Shown here: piece after piece, positions 26,902 through 34,332 of the stretch
How the letters are laid out: every line of letters starts with the position of its first letter
Numbering within the stretch: the first letter of the stretch is position 1
NCBI GenBank assembly: GCA_024641015.1
Contig: JAHEDU010000013.1
Location: 1-34,332, forward strand
Reading direction: 5' to 3'
Origin: Micrococcales bacterium
GTDB lineage: Bacteria; Actinomycetota; Actinomycetes; Actinomycetales; Microbacteriaceae
DNA length: 34,332 nt
The notes under the pieces: generated by a model
What the model was told of the DNA's origin: nothing
Database searches by the model: none
What the model saw: the letters and a program-made list of their open reading frames with translations, nothing else
Position numbers and translations under genes: made by a program

Positions 26902-28086
26902 ATGAACCGTCGAATTGGTGTCGCCGTACTCGGACTCGGCTGGATGGGGCAATCGCACGCGCGATCGATGCTGCGCATCCCATCACTCTTCCCGAAACGC
27001 TCATTTGACCCCGTGCTGGTCGTCTGCGCCGACACCGAGGAGGAACGCCGCGAACGCGCGGTGCGCGACTTCGGTTTTGAGCGCGCGGTCGCCGACTGGC
27101 GCGAGGCGATCGACTCGGACGACGTCGATGTCGTCTGGGTGACCGCACCCAACATGTTGCACATCCCGATGATCGAAGCGGCCTGCGCAGCGGGCAAAGC
27201 GGTGTTCAGCGAAAAGCCGATCGGCGGGAAGCCGGAACAGACCGTCGCCGCGTATCAGGCCGCCACCGCGGCCGGCGTGCGAAGCGCTGTCGGATACAAC
27301 TATCTGTGGGCTCCTCTCGTGCTTCACGCACGTAACCTCATCGCCTCTGGTGCGCTGGGCGACATCACGCACTATCGAGGACGATTTGTGTCGATGTACG
27401 GAAGTGACGAACTCGGCCTGTTGACGTGGCGATTCATCCTCGACCAAGCCGGATACGGAGTCACCAGCGACATCCTCAGCCACTCCGTTTCGTTGGCGCA
27501 ATTCCTCGTCGGAGACATCACCGAGGTCGTCGGAATGCGAAACACGACAATCCCGCAGCGACCACTCCCGACGGGTGCGGCGAGCCACTACGGTCGCGGA
27601 CGACCCGAAGACCCCAAGGGTGACGTGGAAAACGAGGACTTCGCGTCGATGCTGTGCACCTTCGAAAACGGGGCGACAGGCACGTTCGAGGTCAGTCGCA
27701 CCATGGTCGGCCCCGAAAGCCAGAACGCCTTCGAGGTGTACGGCACGAAGGGTGCACTCGCGTGGAACCTGGAAAAGATGAACGAGCTGCAGTATTACAA
27801 GCTGACCGATGACCCCAGTTCGGGATACACCACCATCTTCGGCGGAGAGCGGTTCCCGTTCCACGGCGTCTTCTCCCCCGGTCAAGCGAACCCGATTGGT
27901 CTGGAAGACCTCGTGGCGATCGAGGACTACTCGTTCCTCGAAGCAGTCGCGACCGATGCGCCGTTCTCGCCGAGTTTCCGCGAAGCTGTCGACGTCGTGA
28001 ACGTGCAACAGGCACTCATCGAATCGTGGGACTCGCGGACGTGGGAAAACGTCGTCGACCTGGCCGGAGGATCCGATGGCAAGTAA
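26902..28086 (+). CDS. Gfo/Idh/MocA-family oxidoreductase
   Basis: VLGLGWMGQSHARSML...VFSEKPIGGKPEQ...SAVGYNYLWAPL; second dehydrogenase of this family in the cluster. Start reassigned from 26830 to ATG 26902. Confidence 0.85.
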   Translation: MNRRIGVAVLGLGWMGQSHARSMLRIPSLFPKRSFDPVLVVCADTEEERRERAVRDFGFERAVADWREAIDSDDVDVVWVTAPNMLHIPMIEAACAAGKAVFSEKPIGGKPEQTVAAYQAATAAGVRSAVGYNYLWAPLVLHARNLIASGALGDITHYRGRFVSMYGSDELGLLTWRFILDQAGYGVTSDILSHSVSLAQFLVGDITEVVGMRNTTIPQRPLPTGAASHYGRGRPEDPKGDVENEDFASMLCTFENGATGTFEVSRTMVGPESQNAFEVYGTKGALAWNLEKMNELQYYKLTDDPSSGYTTIFGGERFPFHGVFSPGQANPIGLEDLVAIEDYSFLEAVATDAPFSPSFREAVDVVNVQQALIESWDSRTWENVVDLAGGSDGK

Positions 28087-29926
28087 GACCGTGCGATTGA
28101 CGACCGCGGAAGCGATCGTCCGGTTCCTCATCGCGCAGCGCACAATCGTCGACGGGACTGAGGTTCCCCTGTTCCCCGGCGTGTACGGCATTTTCGGTCA
28201 CGGAAACGTCACGAGCCTCGGACATTCGTTGGAGATGCACCGCGACGAAATCCCCGTCTGGCGCGGACAAAACGAACAGGGCATGGGACTTGCGGCTACC
28301 GCGTTCGCCAAGGCAATGCGCCGCCAACAAATCATGGTGTGCACGTCCTCCATCGGACCCGGTGCAACAAACATGGTCACGGCCGCCGGTGTGGCGATGT
28401 CGAACCGGCTTCCCGTCCTCTTCATCGCGGGCGATTCGTTCGTGTCACGACTTCCCGACCCCGTGCTGCAGCAGGTCGAGCATTTCGGGATGCCGTCGAT
28501 AACGGTCAACGACTCCTTCCAGCCGGTCACGCGATTCTGGGACCGAATCACGCACCCGGCTCAGGTGTTGAGCTCCTTGCCGCAGGCGGTTTCCACGATG
28601 CTCGACCCGGGTGATTGCGGTCCAGCGTTCATCGGGCTTCCGCAAGATGTCGCCGCGGACGCGTACGACTATCCCGAGGCTTTTTTTGCGGTGACGGTTC
28701 ACGAACGCGCTCGACCTCGTCCCGACCGTGGTCAGCTCGCTCGGGCGGTCGAAGTGTTGCGCTCTGCGAAGCGTCCCGTGATCATCGCCGGCGGTGGCGT
28801 CCACTACTCGCTCGCCGAAACAGAGCTTGCCGACTTCGCCGAGAAGCACGGGATTCCGGTTGTCGAAACGGTTGCGGGCAAGTCATCGCTTCTCGCCAGC
28901 CACCCTCGATATGCCGGTGCGATTGGTGTCACCGGAGCTGACGCCGCAAACCAAGTGGTGAGCGCAGCGGATGTTGTTCTCGCCGTTGGCTCTCGACTCG
29001 AAGACTTTACGACAGGTTCGTGGACTCTCTTCGCGGACGACACGCGCATCATCGGAGTCAACGCAACCCGATTCGACGCGAACAAGCACCGCTCATTCCC
29101 GGTCGTGGCAGATGCACGCGAAGCGCTCATCGAAATGAGCGCCGCCCTTGGGGAATGGACCACCGGCGACGAGTGGACTGAACAGACTGGCGTATGGCGA
29201 GGCGAACTTTCCGAGTTCGTTGCCAGCCGCACCACCGACGACGGTGTGTGGCCACCAAGCTATGGACAACTTGTCGGATTGGTCCACGAATCCGCCACGG
29301 CAGAAGACTACGTGCTCACGGCGGCGGGTGGATTGCCGGGCGAACTCAACATCAACTGGATGGCCAAAGGCATCGCAACATTTGACTGCGAATACGGCTA
29401 TTCGTGCATGGGATACGAGACGTCAGGTGCATGGGGTGCTGCGATGGCACGCCGAACGGGTCAGGTCTATTCAATGGTCGGCGATGGCTCGTACATGATG
29501 ATGAACTCCGACGTTTATGCGTCAGTGCTGTCCGGACACAAGATGATCCTGGTGGTATGCGACAACGAGGGCTATGCGGTCATTGAACGACTTCAGCGCA
29601 ATCAAGGTGGCGCGTCGTACAACAACATGCTCGCCGACTCCAATGGAACCGGCACCGATGCGCGCGTGAACTTTGCAGCGCATGCCGCCGCGATGGGCGC
29701 CGTCACCTACGAGGTACACAGTCTCGCTGAGTTCGCCGATGCTCTCGCCTCGGCACGGAAGGACACTCGAACCGCCGTCATCGTGACCAAAGTTCGCGCC
29801 AACGACTTCACCGAAGGCGGCGCGTTCTGGCAGGTGGGCGTTCCGGAAGTTTCGGACCGTCCGGGTGTCGTCGCCGCTCGCACACGGATGGATGAAGGGC
29901 TTCGAGGTCGCCGTCAAGGGATTTAG
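28076..29926 (+). CDS. iolD: 3D-(3,5/4)-trihydroxycyclohexane-1,2-dione hydrolase (ThDP enzyme)
   Basis: 616 aa ThDP fold: TEVPLFPGVYGIFGHGNVTSLGH...; C-terminal GDGSYMMMNSDVYASVLSGHKMILVVCDNEGYAVIERLQ; IolD signature context. Confidence 0.95.
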   Translation: MASKTVRLTTAEAIVRFLIAQRTIVDGTEVPLFPGVYGIFGHGNVTSLGHSLEMHRDEIPVWRGQNEQGMGLAATAFAKAMRRQQIMVCTSSIGPGATNMVTAAGVAMSNRLPVLFIAGDSFVSRLPDPVLQQVEHFGMPSITVNDSFQPVTRFWDRITHPAQVLSSLPQAVSTMLDPGDCGPAFIGLPQDVAADAYDYPEAFFAVTVHERARPRPDRGQLARAVEVLRSAKRPVIIAGGGVHYSLAETELADFAEKHGIPVVETVAGKSSLLASHPRYAGAIGVTGADAANQVVSAADVVLAVGSRLEDFTTGSWTLFADDTRIIGVNATRFDANKHRSFPVVADAREALIEMSAALGEWTTGDEWTEQTGVWRGELSEFVASRTTDDGVWPPSYGQLVGLVHESATAEDYVLTAAGGLPGELNINWMAKGIATFDCEYGYSCMGYETSGAWGAAMARRTGQVYSMVGDGSYMMMNSDVYASVLSGHKMILVVCDNEGYAVIERLQRNQGGASYNNMLADSNGTGTDARVNFAAHAAAMGAVTYEVHSLAEFADALASARKDTRTAVIVTKVRANDFTEGGAFWQVGVPEVSDRPGVVAARTRMDEGLRGRRQGI

Positions 29927-29959
29927 CGGGGCAGCTACCGGGTCGACTTGCGACGAACC

Positions 29960-31431
29960 TCAGACGACTCCGTCGCTGAGTCCCGCCAGAACCTGACTTG
30001 CGCGCTCGCGCACCTCATCAAGGTCACTCAGTCGCTTGAGTCCGGCAAACTGCTGCGCCATCCGATGGTTCTTCGCAAACGTGTCCTGGTGTCGATCAAG
30101 AAAATCCCAGTACAGGGTCGTGAACGGGCAGGCGTCCTCGCCCGTGCGCTTCGCGGGGTCGAAACGGCACCCCTTGCAGTACTGACCCATCCGCTTGATG
30201 TACGAGCCACCGGCGGCGTACGGCTTGGTCATGAGGACTCCCCCATCGGCGTGAGTCGCCATGCCGATGATGTTCGGCACCATCACCCAGTCGGCGGCAT
30301 CGATGAACTTCTCGCGCATCCAGTCAAGGAACTCCTGCGGGTTTACGCCCGTCACCAGAGCGAGGTTGGACAACACCATCAGACGCGGGATGTGGTGAAC
30401 CCAGGCACGCTTTTCAACGTCCGAGACGATCGTGCGAACACAGTTCATTTCGGTCTTTGACGAATCGTCGAACAGCGGCAACAGCGGACGAGCCGCGTCG
30501 AGCGCGTTGAGGTCCCGGTATTCCTCGCCCAGGAACCAGTACATTCCGTTGATGTATTCGCGCCACCCGACGACCTGGCGCACGAACGCCTCGACCGATT
30601 CGATCGGGGCATTCCCCGCCCGATAGGCGATCACCACCGCCCGCACACACTCCTCGGGCGACAACAACCCGTTGTTCAGATACGGGCTGAGCAACGAGTG
30701 GTGAAGCGCCCAGTTGTCGGCCGCCATCGCGTCCTCCAGCGGACCAAATCCGGCGAGGTGGTTGGCGACGAACGTTTCCAGTTGCCGAAGCGCTCCCGCC
30801 CGGGTCGTCGCCCACGTGTTCGTGGGGGTGTGACCGAGCTGCGCGGCAACCTCGCGGTCAATGTCGTCGCGATCGTGTTCCAGATACGGCGGCCAGTCGT
30901 ATTCCTTCGGCGGGGGCTGGCGGTTGTCGTGATCGAAGTTCCACCGCCCGCCCTCGGGCTGGTTCCCGTCGACGAGAAGCGCGAGACGGATGCGCTGGGC
31001 GCGATAGAAGTTCTCCATCACGAACGACTTCTGTGACCCGGCCCAGTCGGCGAAAAGCGCCCGCGGGGTGAGAAAGAAGTCGTTCGGCACGAATTCGACG
31101 CCGAAGTCGGCGAGCTGTTGCGTCTGGCGATACGACGAGGGTTCGGCGCAGACGATGGGGACGTCACCGAACTCGTCGCGGGCGACTTTCAGCCCATCAA
31201 TCGTGGTCGGCGCCTGGATGTAGCGCACGGTGAAACCGTCAGCCTCGAGGTCGCGGGCAACGTGACGAGCCGACGACACGAGGAAGAACAGACGTTCAGG
31301 GTGCCAGGGGCGACCGGTGAGCATCCGTGCACTTTCGACAAACACAATCGCGTCCGTCTCGCGTTTGGCGTCCTTCAGAACACCCTTTCTCCGGTCGAGG
31401 TGGTCGAACGGGACGTAAAGAATCCGCTCGA

Positions 31432-31435
<4 letters not shown>
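29960..31435 (-). CDS. FeS-type cryptochrome/photolyase-related protein (CryPro/FeS-BCP, (6-4) photolyase-like)
   Basis: [18 protein letters not shown]...[23 protein letters not shown]...[31 protein letters not shown]; four cysteines in the C-terminal catalytic region (NCVRT, YCKGC, ACPFT). Start reassigned to ATG 31435. Confidence 0.93.
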
Positions 31436-31572
<137 letters not shown>

Positions 31573-31602
31573 GACTTCAGACTATTCCGCGGCAACGGAA
31601 AA

Positions 31603-31626
31603 GGGCCCGCGCCTCAGCGCGAGCCC
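31603..31626 (-). terminator. GC-rich hairpin downstream of LAxTG protein gene (possible terminator)
   Basis: Minus strand GGGGCTCGCGCTGAGGCGCGGGCCCTTTTCC: inverted repeat followed by TTTT, just after the stop at 31642. Confidence 0.6.
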
Positions 31627-31641
31627 CATCCGGTGAAATAG

Positions 31642-32562
31642 TTAGGCGCGTCGGCGACGAACCGCGAGGGCAATACCGCCGGCGACGGTGAGTGCGGCGA
31701 GAGCGGCGAGAGGAGCAGCACTGAAACCGGTGGCTGCGAGCTCCTCCTCGGCGGGAGGGTCGAACGAGACCCAGATTGACTCGGTGTTGACCGTGGGGGT
31801 GAGGTCGGAACTGTCCACCCACGCACCTGAGTCACCGAAGTCACCAAGAGCGACCGTCGAAACGTAGTTTCCGAAACCGTTTGCCCAGAGGTTTCCCGCA
31901 GAGTCGAACGACATGGAGAGGACATCCCAGTCCCCGTTGTAATCGAGTTCGACCTTGTTGCCCGATTCGGGATCGAATTCATACAGGGCTCCGTCACCGT
32001 CTTCGACCACGTAGAACTTGTCCGTTACATAGTCATAGGCGAATCCGTAGGGGTACCCGCTGTATTCGCCGTAGAAGTCGGGGGTGCTGACGAGGGTCAG
32101 GTCTCCGGTTTCGAGATCAATCGAATAGCACTCGTCATAGGTTAAAACGTAAGCCGAGCCGTCGGGCCCGATTGCGAGGGAGAGGACGTTGTTCTCGTTC
32201 ACACCGTCGACAGTCAACGCACCGATGACCTCGACGTCACCGGTAACGAGGTTGTTGCGGTTCAAGTAGTCGACCCCGCCGCCGTCCCAGTCGACGTAGT
32301 AGAACCAATCAGTGCCGGGCAACTGAGCGCCCTGAGACGCGCACGAGTCGTCTTCCGACGGCGCACCTTGACCGTCGCCGACGGCAGTGACGGTCGCCGC
32401 GACAGCGTCGACGCTGTACAGCTGGTTGTCATTGACGGAGTTGTCACATTCGACGATGAACAAAACGTCGTCGTTGGGCAGGTCAAGCGATGCAACTGCG
32501 AATGCGGGGATTGAGGTCGCGGAAATCAGGATTCCAGCGGCAAGGGCAAGCGCCTTTTTCAT
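31642..32562 (-). CDS. secreted LAxTG-anchored repeat protein A
   Basis: Signal peptide MKKALALAAGILISATSIPAFA; beta-propeller-like repeats; C-terminal LAATGFSAAPLAALAALTVAGGIALAVRRRRA sorting signal. Start reassigned to 32562. Confidence 0.8.
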   Translation of the reverse strand: MKKALALAAGILISATSIPAFAVASLDLPNDDVLFIVECDNSVNDNQLYSVDAVAATVTAVGDGQGAPSEDDSCASQGAQLPGTDWFYYVDWDGGGVDYLNRNNLVTGDVEVIGALTVDGVNENNVLSLAIGPDGSAYVLTYDECYSIDLETGDLTLVSTPDFYGEYSGYPYGFAYDYVTDKFYVVEDGDGALYEFDPESGNKVELDYNGDWDVLSMSFDSAGNLWANGFGNYVSTVALGDFGDSGAWVDSSDLTPTVNTESIWVSFDPPAEEELAATGFSAAPLAALAALTVAGGIALAVRRRRA

Positions 32563-32638
32563 GACGATTCCTTTCGAGGTTGTCGACAAAAGTTTAGCGG
32601 ACTCCGAGAATTCGGGCTATCCCCATCCGCCGAAAAAG

Positions 32639-33559
32639 CTATGCGCGTCGACGACGAACCGCGAGGGCGACACCACCGGCGACGGCAAGCGCGCCGAGAG
32701 CGGCAAACGGGACAGCCGAGAAACCTGTGTCCGCAAGTTCGTCGTCCGATTCAGGTTGTGAAATGAAGAAACCAGCTTCGGTTCCGTCCATCTCGTCGCC
32801 AACCTCAAACTGGCTCACTGGATTGCCGAAATTCCCCGATTCATCGAGTTCCACCGTGTAGACCACACCCCAGTTCGTGTGCCACAGAACGCCATTTGCG
32901 TCAAAATCAGCAGCTCCGTTTGTGCCCAACCCGAACGGGTTCGGGGAACGATTGGTCAAGGCACCCGTGTCGAGATTCACTTCGTACACACCACCGACAA
33001 GTCCACCAACGACGTCTACGTCGATGTCGATTGACGCGTACAGGGTGTCAGTGCGGGAATTCCACGACAGAGCCGACACAACGGCCTGCGTTTCATCGTC
33101 GTCGGGAACCATGTCTCCAATCCACGTCGCGATTGCCGTCTCGGGGTCAACTGTGTAGAGCGAAACTCCGTCAAGAGACACGAAAATCGTTCCATCATCG
33201 GCGATGGCCATTCCCAGTGACGCAAAGTCCTGGGGAACCTCGCCAACTACGGGCGCGGATTCGAAGCTTCCCGTTGCGGGATCAACCGTGTAGAGCGTTC
33301 CTTCGCCAGACCCACTCCACGGTGACATCGTGTAAAACTTCCCCGTGATCGGGCTGTAGTCGGCCGCCGCGGTCGTCTGGAGTTCCGGAACGGTATACAA
33401 CAGCGTTTCGCTCTGGTTGGCCAGATCCAATTCCCACACGCCACCGCTCCAGTCAATTGCGTAGAACGGTTCGTTAGTAGGAGTCGCAAATGAAGGCGCC
33501 ATTGGTGCGGCGACGATCAGAGATGCCAAGGCAACAGTAGAAAGGGCACGAATTCCCAT
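32639..33559 (-). CDS. secreted LAxTG-anchored repeat protein B
   Basis: Signal peptide MGIRALSTVALASLIVAAPMAPSFA; repeats (TLYTVDPATGSF, SLYTVDPETAIA); C-terminal LADTGFSAVPFAALGALAVAGGVALAVRRRRA sorting signal. Start reassigned to 33559 with AGGAG upstream. Confidence 0.8.
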   Translation of the reverse strand: MGIRALSTVALASLIVAAPMAPSFATPTNEPFYAIDWSGGVWELDLANQSETLLYTVPELQTTAAADYSPITGKFYTMSPWSGSGEGTLYTVDPATGSFESAPVVGEVPQDFASLGMAIADDGTIFVSLDGVSLYTVDPETAIATWIGDMVPDDDETQAVVSALSWNSRTDTLYASIDIDVDVVGGLVGGVYEVNLDTGALTNRSPNPFGLGTNGAADFDANGVLWHTNWGVVYTVELDESGNFGNPVSQFEVGDEMDGTEAGFFISQPESDDELADTGFSAVPFAALGALAVAGGVALAVRRRRA

Positions 33560-33629
33560 GACGATAACTCCTTTAGGTTGCAATAAGCCTACCCAAAAGT
33601 CCTTCGACTAACCCGAGTAGTCTGAAGTT

Positions 33630-34332
33630 GTGCTGAAACGCCTCCTCATCATCTCGCGGCCGGTCCTCTGGGTGAACACCATCGGAACCACCATCGTCGG
33701 GATGTGGTTGGCGGGCCACCTGTGGACGTGGGACATTCTGCCGATACTCATCTGGGTCACGTTCCCGTTCAACATCCTGATTTACGGAATCAACGACATC
33801 TTCGATCAGGAAACCGACAACATCAACGCGCGCAAGGGCGGGTACGAGGGCGCGAAAATTTTCCCGAACGAGGTCGTCCCGATCTGGATCGCGGTCGTCG
33901 CCACGAATCTGCCGTTCCTCGCATACTTCTGGTTCACCGTCCCCCAGTCCGCCTTCTGGTGGATGGTGGCGTATTCGGCGTTCTTCTGGTTCTATTCGAT
34001 GCCACCGCTGCGCTTCAAGGCGCGAAAGTACCTGGACGCGTTCTCGAACACAGATTACGCGTTCCCGTTGGCGTTCGTGCCGCTGGCACTCGGCGCCGAG
34101 CCCGTGTGGCTTGCGGTCATCGGCTTGATGACTTGGTCGATTGCCAAGCACGCCTATGACGCGATTCAAGACATTCCGCAGGATTCCGACACCGGAATCA
34201 TCACCACCGCAGTTCACCTGGGCGCGAAGGGCACCGCGTGGTGGTCGACCTTCTGGTGGGCGGTATCGACGGTGTGCTTTGCGCTGGTCAACATCCCCGT
34301 CGCCATCGCGAACGCGATCATTGCCGGAATTC
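33630..34332 (+). CDS. UbiA-family prenyltransferase (carotenoid/lycopene-elongase-like), truncated by window edge
   Basis: GTG start; (M)LKRLLIISRPVLWVNTIGTTIVGMWLAGH...NILIYGINDIFDQETDNINARKGGYEG...AYDAIQDIPQDSDTGIITTAVHLG with NDxxDxxxD and DxxxD motifs of UbiA enzymes. Open to the window edge. Confidence 0.85.
   Translation, partial: MLKRLLIISRPVLWVNTIGTTIVGMWLAGHLWTWDILPILIWVTFPFNILIYGINDIFDQETDNINARKGGYEGAKIFPNEVVPIWIAVVATNLPFLAYFWFTVPQSAFWWMVAYSAFFWFYSMPPLRFKARKYLDAFSNTDYAFPLAFVPLALGAEPVWLAVIGLMTWSIAKHAYDAIQDIPQDSDTGIITTAVHLGAKGTAWWSTFWWAVSTVCFALVNIPVAIANAIIAGI

Noticed and set aside
27001-28191. 396-aa minus-strand ORF
   Set aside because: Antisense to the Gfo/Idh gene and the iolD start; shadow ORF.

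Overview
High-GC actinobacterial chromosome segment, probably Microbacteriaceae-like by gene content (inference). Left to right: argC (truncated at the window edge), pheT-pheS, a TrmH/SpoU RNA methyltransferase, a secreted Asp-rich protein, a SOUL heme-binding protein, rplT-rpmI-infC, a DUF1844 protein, a collagen-like surface protein, an SseB-family protein, a his block (priA/hisA-hisH-hisB-hisC), a LysM protein divergent from lexA, an AT-richer three-gene restriction-modification-like island, hflX, a small membrane protein, acetoacetyl-CoA synthetase, and a myo-inositol catabolic cluster (LacI regulator, iolG, iolE, iolC, aldolase-family gene, iolB, Gfo/Idh, iolD). The right end has a DUF2256 micro-ORF coupled to an FeS-type photolyase/cryptochrome, two tandem LAxTG-anchored secreted proteins and a truncated UbiA prenyltransferase. 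Main leads: (1) a candidate split N6-adenine methyltransferase whose motif IV/TRD half is encoded upstream of its motif X-I half, next to a candidate nuclease; (2) infC with no ATG/GTG/TTG before its conserved N-terminus, implying an ATC start; (3) three SOS-box-like palindromes between lexA and the LysM gene; (4) a 46-aa DUF2256 ORF, absent from the ORF track, overlapping the photolyase start; (5) a collagen-like protein with four degenerate SAYxxWL modules. All calls come from reading the sequence and supplied translations; no database search was run.
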